This document shows, one piece after another, positions 49,535 through 57,932 of a stretch of 64,000 nucleotides of DNA. The stretch's first letter is position 1, and each line of letters opens with the position of its first letter. Both the position numbers and the translations under genes were made by a program. The DNA is from Oscillospiraceae bacterium (GTDB lineage Bacteria; Bacillota; Clostridia; Oscillospirales; Acutalibacteraceae), in assembly GCA_015066565.1 (NCBI GenBank), contig SVOB01000001.1:930001-994000 (forward strand), written 5' to 3'. The notes below the pieces were generated by a model. The model did no database searches. It was not told the origin of the DNA and saw only the letters and a program-made list of their open reading frames with translations.

Positions 49535-49768
49535 ATGGTATTTGAAATTATTAAAAAAATCGTTGCCGAGCAGTTCGGCATAAGCGAAAACGAGATTACC
49601 CTCGATTTGAGATTTGAAGAGGACCTTGACGCCGACAGCCTTGACTTAGTCGATATTGCGATGAGCCTTGAGGACGAATTCAAGCTCGAAATCACGGGTG
49701 ATGAATTCGACGACCTTGACCATCCGCTGACAGTCGGCGACATTGTTAATTTTGTAGAAGAAAACTAA
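49535..49768 (+). CDS. acpP: Acyl carrier protein
   Basis: This 77-residue acidic four-helix protein has the phosphopantetheine attachment Ser in [18 protein letters not shown] near residue 36. It carries acyl chains in fatty acid synthesis. AAGGAG precedes the ATG. It is unusually separated from fab genes, standing between a phosphohexomutase and proS. The proS gene follows after 19 bases, so they may share a transcript. Confidence 0.95.
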   Translation: MVFEIIKKIVAEQFGISENEITLDLRFEEDLDADSLDLVDIAMSLEDEFKLEITGDEFDDLDHPLTVGDIVNFVEEN

Positions 49769-49787
49769 AGATAAGGACTTGTTAAAA

Positions 49788-51224
49788 ATGGCAGAACAGA
49801 AAAAAATGGTAGCCGAAATCACCTCTATGGAGGAGGATTTTGCAAAATGGTACACAGACGTAGTAAAAAAGGCTGAGCTTATAGGCTATACAAGCGTTAA
49901 GGGCTGTATGGCAATACGCCCCTACGGCTACGCAATCTGGGAAAATATGGTTTCGCTTCTTGACGGCGCGTTCAAAAAAACGGGTCACAAGAACGTAAAT
50001 ATGCCTATGTTTATTCCCGAAAGCCTTCTCAATAAAGAAAAGGACCACGTTGAAGGCTTCGCCCCCGAGGTTGCGTGGGTCACTCACGGCGGAAACGAGC
50101 CTCTTGAAGAGAGAATGTGCGTTCGTCCTACAAGCGAAACTCTCTTCTGTGACTACTATGCGAATACAATTCAGTCTTACAGAGACCTGCCCCAGCTTCT
50201 TAACCAGTGGGTAAGCGTTGTAAGATGGGAAAAGACAACAAGACCTTTCCTGCGTTCAAGAGAATTCTTATGGCAGGAGGGCCATACAATCCACGAAACA
50301 GCCGAGGAGGCTATTGCAGAAACCGAGCGGATGTTAAACATCTATGCAGACTTCTTTGAAAACAGCCTTGCAATCCCCGTTGTTAAAGGCCTGAAGACCG
50401 ACAAGGAAAAGTTTGCGGGCGCTGAAAAGACCTATACAATCGAGGCTCTTATGCACGACGGCAAAGCGCTTCAGAGCGGTACTTCCCATTATTTCGGCGA
50501 CGGCTTTGCAAAGGCTTTCGGTATTCAGTTCTTAGGAAGAGATAACAAGCTTCACTATCCTTTCCAGACCTCGTGGGGAACTACTACAAGGATGATAGGC
50601 GCGGTTATTATGGCTCACGGCGACAACAACGGTCTTGTCCTTCCGCCCGCCATTGCGCCTGTTCAGGTTATCGTTCTGCCTATAGCCCAGCATAAAGAGG
50701 GCGTTCTCGAAAAGGCAAGCGAGATTAAAGAAAGAATTTCCGCTTTCTGCCGCGCCGACATTGACGACAGCGACAACAGCCCCGGCTGGAAATTCTCACA
50801 GTATGAGATGAAGGGCGTTCCGCTCCGTCTTGAAATAGGTCCTAAGGATATAGAGAATAACCAGTGCGTACTCGTTCGCCGTGATACAAGAGAAAAGTAT
50901 TTCGTATCTCTCGACGAGCTTGAAACAAAAATCCCCGAGCTTCTCAAGGCGGTTCACGACGGTCTTTATAACGCCTGCCTTGAAAGACGTGAGAAGATGA
51001 CCTACGTTGCGAAAACCCTTGACGAGTTAAAGGATATCGCCGAAAACAAGCCCGGCTTTATAAAGGCTATGTGGTGCGGCGACGAGGAATGTGAAAACAT
51101 CCTTAAGGAGCAGGCGGGCGTTACCTCAAGATGTATTCCGTTTGAGCAGGAATGTCTTGACGAAAACTGCGTAGTCTGCGGTAAAAAAGCAAAGCACATG
51201 CTCTATTGGGGCAAGGCTTATTAA
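49788..51224 (+). CDS. proS: Proline--tRNA ligase, type 3
   Basis: This 478-residue class II synthetase is the archaeal/type 3 form without the bacterial editing insertion. Motif 2 region is [22 protein letters not shown] and motif 3 region is [21 protein letters not shown]. The C-terminus carries Cys residues in CGDEECENI and [13 protein letters not shown], the zinc site of this group, and ends in Tyr as expected. Its cognate tRNA-Pro lies in this window at 42553. ATG 49788 is chosen; a TTG at 49779 is possible. Confidence 0.95.
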   Translation: MAEQKKMVAEITSMEEDFAKWYTDVVKKAELIGYTSVKGCMAIRPYGYAIWENMVSLLDGAFKKTGHKNVNMPMFIPESLLNKEKDHVEGFAPEVAWVTHGGNEPLEERMCVRPTSETLFCDYYANTIQSYRDLPQLLNQWVSVVRWEKTTRPFLRSREFLWQEGHTIHETAEEAIAETERMLNIYADFFENSLAIPVVKGLKTDKEKFAGAEKTYTIEALMHDGKALQSGTSHYFGDGFAKAFGIQFLGRDNKLHYPFQTSWGTTTRMIGAVIMAHGDNNGLVLPPAIAPVQVIVLPIAQHKEGVLEKASEIKERISAFCRADIDDSDNSPGWKFSQYEMKGVPLRLEIGPKDIENNQCVLVRRDTREKYFVSLDELETKIPELLKAVHDGLYNACLERREKMTYVAKTLDELKDIAENKPGFIKAMWCGDEECENILKEQAGVTSRCIPFEQECLDENCVVCGKKAKHMLYWGKAY

Positions 51225-51231
51225 AATCAGT

Positions 51232-51266
51232 TCGCCTGAACCCTTTTGGATTCAGGCGAGTTTTTT
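51232..51266 (+). terminator. Terminator after proS
   Basis: TCGCCTGAA and TTCAGGCGA form a nine-pair stem with a ten-base loop, then GTTTTTT. Confidence 0.85.
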
Positions 51267-51277
51267 GAGGAATTTTT

Positions 51278-52582
51278 ATGTTGTATTATGTTGAAGATTT
51301 CGGCGCAGTCGGCAACGGCGTGACCGATGACAGTCAGGCGATACAAAAAGCGATAGACACCTGCTGTGAAAACGGCGGCGGAAGCGTTGTGCTCTCAAGC
51401 GGCAAGCCCTATTACAGCAGTTCAATCACGTTAAAGAAAAATGTTGACCTGCATTTTGAAAAGAACGCCGTTCTTAAAGCGAACGCCGATATTGACTCGT
51501 ATATCCGCCCGTGCGAAATGATAAACAATCCCGAAACCGCTCTTATCGGAAACCCCGTAACGGGCAAGCCATCGTTTGTTTTTATCTACGGCTTTGAAGC
51601 GGACAACTGCTCGGTTACGGGCGAGGGCGTTATTGACCTTAACGGCGACGCCTTTGTTGAGAGAAAAAGTCCGTATTACGTCACGGGCAATTTTTACCCG
51701 AGACCGACGGGTATCTATATCGAAAACAGCCGTCATATTTCTTTTAAGGATATAACGCTGACTAACGCTCCGTTCTGGACTCTTCACCCCGCAGGCTGTG
51801 ACGATGTGCTTATTTCAAATATCCGTATTCTCAATCCCCTCGACAGGGCGAATTCGGACGGCATTGACCCCGACCACTCTTCAAATGTGAGAATTCTCGG
51901 CTGTCATATCGAATGCGCCGACGATTGCATTTGCCTTAAAACCACAAACGGTAACCGCGAATACGGACCGACGGAAAACGTTATTATTTCGGATTGCACT
52001 CTTACTTCGACCTCGGCGGCGATTAAAATCGGCACCGAAGGCGTAGGGAATTTCAGAAATATTGATGTTCACGACTGTGTTATTTCACGCTCGAACAGAG
52101 GTATTTCCATTCAGATTCGTGACGGCGGAAATGTTGAAAACGTCAGCTTTTCAAATATTTCAATCGAAACAAGACGCTTTTGCGAGGACTGGTGGGGAAC
52201 TGCCGAGCCCATAGCGATTACCTGCTTTGACAGGGACGAAAACACCTCGGCGGGAAAGATTAAAAATATTCGCTTTTTCAATATTAACTGTAAGGGCGAA
52301 AACGGAATTCTTGTTCACTCAACCGATAAGAACAGAATTGAAAACCTGCTTTTTGAAAATGTTTCCGTCACTCTTTCAAAGACGAGCAAATGGCCCTGCG
52401 GGCTTTACGATTTAAGACCGTGCCTTGAATACGGCGTAATAAATCAGAAGAATTCGCCCGTGTTTATGAGGTACGCTGATAACGTAACCTTCAGACACTG
52501 CGGTTTCTCAATTGAAAAGCCCAGCGAAAGCTACGGCGAAATAAAGAATATTGAAAACTGTGAAAATGTAATTTTTGAATAA
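51278..52582 (+). CDS. Glycoside hydrolase family 28 (polygalacturonase-like)
   Basis: This 434-residue parallel beta-helix protein starts directly with VEDFGAVGNGVTDDSQAIQKAI and has no signal peptide, so it would act on imported pectin oligomers. GH28 landmarks are NSDGIDPDHSSNV (first Asp), ADDCICLKTTN (Asp pair) and SAAIKIGTEGVGNF. The canonical G-H-G is not obvious, so the active site should be modelled. Single gene behind the proS terminator. It suggests pectin use by the host. Confidence 0.85.
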   Translation: MLYYVEDFGAVGNGVTDDSQAIQKAIDTCCENGGGSVVLSSGKPYYSSSITLKKNVDLHFEKNAVLKANADIDSYIRPCEMINNPETALIGNPVTGKPSFVFIYGFEADNCSVTGEGVIDLNGDAFVERKSPYYVTGNFYPRPTGIYIENSRHISFKDITLTNAPFWTLHPAGCDDVLISNIRILNPLDRANSDGIDPDHSSNVRILGCHIECADDCICLKTTNGNREYGPTENVIISDCTLTSTSAAIKIGTEGVGNFRNIDVHDCVISRSNRGISIQIRDGGNVENVSFSNISIETRRFCEDWWGTAEPIAITCFDRDENTSAGKIKNIRFFNINCKGENGILVHSTDKNRIENLLFENVSVTLSKTSKWPCGLYDLRPCLEYGVINQKNSPVFMRYADNVTFRHCGFSIEKPSESYGEIKNIENCENVIFE

Positions 52583-52591
52583 TATAAAAAG

Positions 52592-52625
52592 AACGGGCAG
52601 ACGGTCAACCGTCTGCCCGTTTTAT
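52592..52625. terminator. Bidirectional terminator
   Basis: AACGGGCAGACGG, a TCAA loop and the exact complement, between convergent genes, followed by TTTATTATTT. Confidence 0.9.
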
Positions 52626-52628
52626 TAT

Positions 52629-53084
52629 TTATCTCTCTTTATAGAAATAAGAGTTTTCAAATTGGTCAAAAAGCGGGTAATCCTTACTCCAGTCCGCCCA
52701 TTCAAAGCCCTCGTCATAGAAATTGGCGTCCTTAACCCAGATATATCTGTGACCGTTTTCGTCCTGATATACGGCGTAGGTATATCTGTCGCGGAAAGCC
52801 TGGTCAACCCTGCTTTCGCCCTCACGCCTTGCCCCGCCGAGCCATTCGGCTTTGACAAGGGTCAGGTTTTCGGGCGCTTTTTCAACAGAATAAAAATAAC
52901 TGCCGTCAAAGGTAAGATGAGAGAAATCGGAACTTACCGCAACGGGATTATATTTTTCGACATTAACAACCCTTGAAGCGAAGCCTACGGCGACAAGAAG
53001 AAAAACAAGAAGCATAGCGCCGAAAACAGTATATATTATTCTTTTTTCAAAAGTGCGCTTTTTAGCCTTCTTTTTTTCTTTCAT
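52629..53084 (-). CDS. Membrane-anchored protein of MurT/pseudo-GatD operon
   Basis: This 151-residue protein has a Lys-rich N-terminus (KEKKKAKKRTFEKR), one transmembrane helix at about residues 17-36, and an extracytoplasmic Tyr/Trp/Asp-rich domain (FRDRYTYAVYQDENG, FEWADWSKDYPLFDQF). I recognise no family. It starts four bases after the EctB-like aminotransferase gene, so it is the last member of the operon. It could act at the outer membrane face on the product of the pathway, but this is speculative. Confidence 0.6.
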   Translation of the reverse strand: MKEKKKAKKRTFEKRIIYTVFGAMLLVFLLVAVGFASRVVNVEKYNPVAVSSDFSHLTFDGSYFYSVEKAPENLTLVKAEWLGGARREGESRVDQAFRDRYTYAVYQDENGHRYIWVKDANFYDEGFEWADWSKDYPLFDQFENSYFYKER

Positions 53085-53088
53085 TTTT

Positions 53089-54336
53089 TTACCCGTTTAC
53101 GACCTCAAGTACACCGTTCTTAACTATCTCAAGTCCTCTTAAAAGCTCTTCCTTGGTTACTGTCAGAGCGGGCATAAGCTTAACCACGCCGTTATCCCTG
53201 CCTGCTCTTTCAAGGATGAGATTATGCTCAAAGCAATACTTTACAACAGCCTGTGACAGCTCGCTGACCTTCATATCAATACCCCAGATACAGCCGATAC
53301 CCCTGATTTCAAAGCCGAGGTTACCGAGGTTTTCGTTAAGATATTTTCCGATAATCTCGCCTGCGTCGCGAGCCATCTTTTCAACATTGTTTTCAAGATT
53401 GAACTCAATACCCGCCTTGGAAGCGACCATAGCCATCTGGTTACCTCTGAACGTTCCGTTGTGCTCGCCAGGTGTGAACACGTCGTATTCGGGCTTGAAA
53501 AGGGTTAAGGCGAACGGGAAACCGTAGCCGCCTATTGATTTTGAAAGGACTACCATATCGGGAACAATGCCCGCCCTCTCGAACGAGAAGAAGGTGCCGG
53601 TTCTTGCGTTGCCGACCTGAATATCGTCAACGATAAGAATAATCCCGTGCTTTGTGCAGAATTCTCTTACCGCCTTTAAATAATCGTTGCCGAGAACGTA
53701 AACGCCGCCCTCAGCCTGAACTGTTTCAAGAATGAAAGCCGCCGGCTTTTCAACTGCCGAATGGTCGTCGGAAAGAAGCGTTTCCATATATTCGACCGTA
53801 TCGAAATTTTCAAACATATACGGCGCGGGGATATGAAGAACGTCGTTAAGAGGAACTCCTGCGCCGCCCCTTGAGCCTTCGTCGCTTGTAAGAGCGAGCG
53901 AACCGAGAGTCATTCCGTGGAAAGCGCCCATAAGCGCCCAGACAGTGCGCCTTTTAGTGTATTTTCTCGCAAGCTTCAGCGCCGCCTCAACTGCGTTAGT
54001 ACCTGTCGGACCGGGGAACATAATTTTATAGTCAAGTCCTCTGGGCTTTAAGAGCTTATTTTCAATAGTGTCAATAAGCTGAGCCTTCGGCACAGTCATC
54101 ATATCAAGCCCGTGCATAAGACCGTCGTTTACAAGATAGTCAACAAGCTTTTCTTTTATATAATCGTTATTGTGGCCGTAGTTAAGAGCGCCCGCGCCGT
54201 TAAAGAAATCAAGGTATTCGTTACCGTTTTCATCAACAATTGTCGAGCCCTTTGCCTTTGAGAAAACTGCGGGGAAATTTCTGCAGTAAGAGCGTACGTT
54301 TGACTCGTACTCTTCAAAAATTCTTGAATTATCCAT
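53089..54336 (-). CDS. EctB-like diaminobutyrate aminotransferase
   Basis: This 415-residue class III aminotransferase closely follows EctB: IFEEYESNVRSYCRNFP, DFFNGAGALNYGHNN, GPTGTNAVEAALKLARKYT, IILIVDDIQVGNARTGTFF, and the PLP Lys in VLSKSIGGYG. EctB makes L-2,4-diaminobutyrate from aspartate semialdehyde and glutamate. No ectA or ectC is near, so ectoine is not the likely end product. It lies 16 bases after the GatD-like gene and four before the membrane protein gene. A different diamino acid or amino-group transfer is possible. Confidence 0.82.
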   Translation of the reverse strand: MDNSRIFEEYESNVRSYCRNFPAVFSKAKGSTIVDENGNEYLDFFNGAGALNYGHNNDYIKEKLVDYLVNDGLMHGLDMMTVPKAQLIDTIENKLLKPRGLDYKIMFPGPTGTNAVEAALKLARKYTKRRTVWALMGAFHGMTLGSLALTSDEGSRGGAGVPLNDVLHIPAPYMFENFDTVEYMETLLSDDHSAVEKPAAFILETVQAEGGVYVLGNDYLKAVREFCTKHGIILIVDDIQVGNARTGTFFSFERAGIVPDMVVLSKSIGGYGFPFALTLFKPEYDVFTPGEHNGTFRGNQMAMVASKAGIEFNLENNVEKMARDAGEIIGKYLNENLGNLGFEIRGIGCIWGIDMKVSELSQAVVKYCFEHNLILERAGRDNGVVKLMPALTVTKEELLRGLEIVKNGVLEVVNG

Positions 54337-54352
54337 TTAAAAGCACCGTCCT

Positions 54353-55066
54353 TTATCCAAAATAAACCGTTTTGGGGTTTTCAAATTCCTTTAATCTTTT
54401 TTCGTAAGCTGTTCTTATATCCTCTTCGCAGGGAACCGAAGCGTTCTCAATTCCGAGAAGCGAAAGAAGGTATTTTGTAAAATCGGGATTGAGAATGAGA
54501 AGCGGACCTAAAAGATAGGTTCCAAAAAAGTTGTTTCTCCTCAGACCCTCGAATTTGCTTCCGGGGTGAAGCCCGTCGCCTCTTAAGGTGTTGAACAGAC
54601 CCTCGCTTTCGTTTTCGCCGTAGGAATGGGAAAACTGAGCCTTGAAGCCTACGATTTTAATGCCGTCAAGCTCGCCGAAATAAAGGGAGTTATATCTGTT
54701 CATCATTTTCCTCTTGGCATAAGTGTTAAAAATGCCGAGAGCCTTTATTTTTGTTCCGTCCTCGTTTTCAATGTAATCGCCGAAAATTTCAAGCGCATTA
54801 CCGATAATAAGGAAAACCTTATTTTCGCTTATAAGCTGTTCAAGCCTTTCCTTAAAAGGCGAAAGCTTTTCGATAACAATTTCCTGACCTCTTTCGGTCA
54901 TAGGACCCATATAGATAAGGTCAACGTCGTTCTTTACGAAATACGGCTCTTCGTTGACCTTTGTCTTAACGATTTCTGCGTCGGGAAGGCATTTTTCGAT
55001 ATATTTCATTTCAACCGCTTCGCCGTAGAGATTGGCAAGCGCAGGATATAAAAACTCAACTGTCAT
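54353..55066 (-). CDS. GatD-like amidotransferase homologue lacking Cys and His catalytic residues
   Basis: This 237-residue GATase_3-fold protein resembles GatD, the glutaminase subunit of lipid II isoglutaminyl synthase. Where GatD has the nucleophile in ICGGYQ, this protein has IGNALEIFG (Gly89 at the Cys position). Where GatD has GTYLHGP, it has GTYLLGP (Leu186 for His). Other fold segments (DGTKIKALGIFNTY, GIKIVGFKAQFSHSYG) remain. It therefore should not hydrolyse glutamine. Its start overlaps the MurT-like stop (ATGA), so the two are made together. Confidence 0.85.
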   Translation of the reverse strand: MTVEFLYPALANLYGEAVEMKYIEKCLPDAEIVKTKVNEEPYFVKNDVDLIYMGPMTERGQEIVIEKLSPFKERLEQLISENKVFLIIGNALEIFGDYIENEDGTKIKALGIFNTYAKRKMMNRYNSLYFGELDGIKIVGFKAQFSHSYGENESEGLFNTLRGDGLHPGSKFEGLRRNNFFGTYLLGPLLILNPDFTKYLLSLLGIENASVPCEEDIRTAYEKRLKEFENPKTVYFG

Positions 55067-56445
55067 CAGCCTTCACCTCCCTGCTTCTGACGAAGCCGTC
55101 TTTTTATTTCGTCACGGACGGCGAGCGCCTCGTCATTTCTGTAAAGCTCGTGTAATACATAAATTTTATCGGCGTCCCATCTGACAGCGTCAGGCGTGTC
55201 GGACTCCTTTTCAACACAGACGATTTTTTCCTTGCCGACGCCCGCGATTTCAAGCCTGACCTTATAGTCAATAGCTCTTACGCCGCCGATGATAACCCTT
55301 TTAATACTTTCATCGCCGAGAAATTCAAAGTCGGCGTCATAAATCCAACAGATGTTTTCGCTTGAAACGGCGTTATCGTGAACGTCGTCAAGAAGCAGAA
55401 TAACCTCTTTTGTGCCCTCGGCTTTTCTTACATAATCGAAAACGCACGAGCAGGCAATCGGGTTCTGACCCTTTGCCATATTTGAAATAACCTCAATATT
55501 TCCGATTTTTTCGTTTGAAAAACGGGTTTCAACAATTTTCTGGTTTGAAATAACCTCGGAAAGCTTTTCGGGGTCAATTCCGAACTGTTCAAGAAGCGCA
55601 ACGACAGCGGTAAGGTTATATGCGTTGAAAATGCTGTCGTTTACGAGTTTAAACTGAAAGCTCTTTGAGTCATGCTTCATTGTCAAGGAAAGGTTTTTAA
55701 AATCAACCGTCGCCTTATATTCGGGGTCGGGTGAAGCAAAATCACAGTTCGGACAGTGCGCCCTGCCGATATGGTGATAGCGGACAAAATCATATTCAAG
55801 CTCGCTGTTACAGACAGGACAGAGCCGCATATCGTTTACAATATTTATTGATTCGGGAAGGTCGCTTTCCATTTTTTCAATTCCGAAATAAACCCTCTCG
55901 TTTTCGGGAGCGATTCTTGAGGAAACAAGGTCGTCGGCATTTAAAACGAGTTTAGTTGATTTGGGAACATATTTTGAAATAATATCGAGTATATATTCCG
56001 AGTGAGCGTTTCTTCTTATTGAGTCTCTGAAAAGATTTGTGCAGAGAAGATAGTTCGGCTTAACATAGGGGTAAATTCGCACCGAGCTTCTTTCGTCAAT
56101 TTCAAAAACGGCTATTCTTTTCTTCGCCTTTCCGAAAAGAGTGCTTCCGGAAATGAGCGAGCTTGCAACGCCCGCGTTGATATTCGAGCCGAACCTGTTA
56201 TTGAGAACGTCATAGCCCAAGTCCGTAAGAGAGTCGATTATCAGGTTACAGCAGGTCGTTTTTCCGTTCGTACCCGTAACGCCGATTATCGTTTCGGGCT
56301 TGTCAATTCTGCCTAAAAAATCGGGGCAGAGAGTAATCGCTATTTTACCGGGAAAATAGCTCGCGTTCATTTTCAGAAGCCTTTGGGCGACCATAGCCGC
56401 CTTGGCAACGAAAAGAGCGATAAAAAACCTTAAATTCTTTTTCAA
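55066..56445 (-). CDS. MurT-like Mur ligase family protein
   Basis: This 459-residue Mur-ligase-fold protein has the ATP loop GVTGTNGKTT at residues 55-64. The zinc ribbon CPVC/CPNC lies near 208-230, as in MurT, and the C-terminal DUF1727 region keeps ICWIYDADFE. In S. aureus, MurT with GatD amidates the stem-peptide glutamate of lipid II. Here the partner is a dead glutaminase, so ammonia must come from elsewhere or another amine is joined. Translation starts at TTG 56445, with GAGAGG nine bases upstream. Confidence 0.88.
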   Translation of the reverse strand: MKKNLRFFIALFVAKAAMVAQRLLKMNASYFPGKIAITLCPDFLGRIDKPETIIGVTGTNGKTTCCNLIIDSLTDLGYDVLNNRFGSNINAGVASSLISGSTLFGKAKKRIAVFEIDERSSVRIYPYVKPNYLLCTNLFRDSIRRNAHSEYILDIISKYVPKSTKLVLNADDLVSSRIAPENERVYFGIEKMESDLPESINIVNDMRLCPVCNSELEYDFVRYHHIGRAHCPNCDFASPDPEYKATVDFKNLSLTMKHDSKSFQFKLVNDSIFNAYNLTAVVALLEQFGIDPEKLSEVISNQKIVETRFSNEKIGNIEVISNMAKGQNPIACSCVFDYVRKAEGTKEVILLLDDVHDNAVSSENICWIYDADFEFLGDESIKRVIIGGVRAIDYKVRLEIAGVGKEKIVCVEKESDTPDAVRWDADKIYVLHELYRNDEALAVRDEIKRRLRQKQGGEG

Positions 56446-56505
56446 TTCGGAATACCTCTCAAAATCAAGAATATAAAACTACACAATAAATTGTAATATC
56501 GATTT

Positions 56506-56534
56506 ATTATATCACTACCTATTGTAACTTGCAA
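56506..56534 (-). promoter_or_regulatory. Promoter for MurT/pseudo-GatD/EctB operon
   Basis: Minus-strand TTGCAA (56529-56534), a 17-base spacer and TATAAT (56506-56511) with TGA before it. The leader to the TTG start is about 55 bases. Confidence 0.65.
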
Positions 56535-56594
56535 TAAAAAATCAGTAAATATAATAAGTATATGAAAAAATTTATTCAAAACTCATATTTATAA

Positions 56595-56623
56595 TTGAAT
56601 TATCCCCTGATTTTTGATAGAAT
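56595..56623 (+). promoter_or_regulatory. Promoter for flavodoxin-fold reductase
   Basis: TTGAAT (56595-56600), a 17-base spacer and TAGAAT (56618-56623) with TGA before it, an extended -10. Confidence 0.6.
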
Positions 56624-56662
56624 TACAGTAACGCTAAACTAAAAACCGAAAGGATGAACTAT

Positions 56663-57280
56663 ATGAAAGTGCTTATAATCAACGGAAGCCCCAGGGCTAA
56701 CGGCAACACCGTTCTCGCTTTAAGGGAAATGGAAGCGGTTTTTCACGAAAACGGAGTTGAAACCGAAATTGTAACAGTCGGCAACAAGGATATAAGAGGC
56801 TGTATCGCCTGCGGCAGCTGCGCAAAGAACGGAAAATGCGCATTTGACGACCTTGTAAACGAAACCGCGCCTAAATTCAAGGAGGCAGACGGGCTTATTA
56901 TCGCTTCGCCCGTTTACTACGCTTCGGCAAACGGAACTCTTATTTCGTTTTTAGACAGGCTTTTCTATTCGTCGCATTTTGACAAAACGATGAAGGTCGG
57001 CGCTTCGGTTGCCGTTGCAAGAAGAGCGGGCACAACAGCCACCTTTGACGAAATGAACAAGTATTTTACAATCTGCGGAATGCCCGTCGCTTCCTCAAAC
57101 TATTGGAACGAGGTTCACGGCAGAGAAAAGGGCGACGTAACAGAGGATAAAGAGGGTATGCAGACCCTCCGCACGCTCGCAAGAAATATGACCTTCCTTA
57201 TGAAGAGCATTGAGCTTGGCAAGGAAAAATTCGGTCTTCCCGAAAAAGAGGAAAAGGTCTGGACTCATTTTGTAAGATAA
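56663..57280 (+). CDS. Flavodoxin family NAD(P)H-dependent reductase
   Basis: This 205-residue protein has the FMN phosphate-binding loop VLIINGSPRANGNTV at residues 3-17 and ASPVYYASANGTLISFLDR near 88. The Cys-rich loop IRGCIACGSCAKNGKCAFDD is common in iron-sulfur flavoprotein-like reductases of anaerobes and may bind a cluster. Substrate unknown. ATG 56663 is chosen because AAAGG sits at proper distance; the ATG at 56654 is too near. Confidence 0.85.
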   Translation: MKVLIINGSPRANGNTVLALREMEAVFHENGVETEIVTVGNKDIRGCIACGSCAKNGKCAFDDLVNETAPKFKEADGLIIASPVYYASANGTLISFLDRLFYSSHFDKTMKVGASVAVARRAGTTATFDEMNKYFTICGMPVASSNYWNEVHGREKGDVTEDKEGMQTLRTLARNMTFLMKSIELGKEKFGLPEKEEKVWTHFVR

Positions 57281-57290
57281 GAATGAAAAA

Positions 57291-57327
57291 GCAGGGCGGT
57301 ATCGGTTAACCGATACCGCCTGTTTTT
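57291..57327. terminator. Bidirectional terminator
   Basis: GGCGGTATCGG, TTAA and CCGATACCGCC form a near-perfect stem with AGCA/TGTT flanks and T-runs, between convergent genes. Confidence 0.88.
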
Positions 57328-57329
57328 AT

Positions 57330-57932
57330 TTATTTTTGACCTTCCTTATAAGCCTTATAGTCAAACTCCGTTATCCTGTCGCCCTTGACCATAAAGACCC
57401 TCTTTGCCATTTCCATAAGCGGAGCGTCGCTTATCGAATCGGTATAAAAATCGTCGATTTCGGCGTCGGGGAAAATCTCTTTAAACGCCTTCGCCTTATT
57501 CTCGCGGTAATTGACCCTGCCGATTTCGCCCGTTGAAAGGTCAACCTCGGTACCTATCATACGGCTTTCGTCAATGCCCATTCTTTTAAGCATTATTTTA
57601 AGCATCGGCTCGGGACACGCCGAAACGATAACATCGTCGTCTTTTCTGACCGTTTCATAAAACGGCTTGATTTTTTTCTCATGAGCGTCCCAGAATTTTT
57701 CAAGCTCGTTTTCAAGATTATCAACCTTCGCAAGATAGTCCTTGAGCATATAGCCGTATTCGTTCTTTACGTCGTCAATCTGAATGAGATTTCTTTTATA
57801 TTTTATAAAGCCCTCGCCGAATTTTCCGACGTATTTAAAAACACCGAACGGGTCCTTTTTAAAGAAATGAAGAAAAATTCCAAGTCCGCTTTCTCCGTCG
57901 TATATTGTATTGTCAAAATCGTAAACGTTCAT
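57330..57932 (-). CDS. HAD superfamily (IB) phosphatase
   Basis: This 200-residue HAD hydrolase has motif I YDFDNTIYDGES, motif II VSACPEP and motif III/IV FYTDSISDAPLMEMA. Subfamily IB phosphatases dephosphorylate phosphoserine, lysophospholipid-like or sugar phosphates; the substrate is unknown. Its start overlaps the glycerate kinase stop by four bases. Confidence 0.85.
   Translation of the reverse strand: MNVYDFDNTIYDGESGLGIFLHFFKKDPFGVFKYVGKFGEGFIKYKRNLIQIDDVKNEYGYMLKDYLAKVDNLENELEKFWDAHEKKIKPFYETVRKDDDVIVSACPEPMLKIMLKRMGIDESRMIGTEVDLSTGEIGRVNYRENKAKAFKEIFPDAEIDDFYTDSISDAPLMEMAKRVFMVKGDRITEFDYKAYKEGQK

Noticed and set aside
53089-54336. Ectoine biosynthesis cluster
   Set aside because: Only the EctB-like gene is present; there is no ectA or ectC nearby, and the neighbours are MurT/GatD-like.
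54353-55066. Frameshifted or degraded gatD
   Set aside because: The frame is full length, well translated and coupled to its neighbours. Only the active-site positions differ, so it looks like a retained protein, not a pseudogene.
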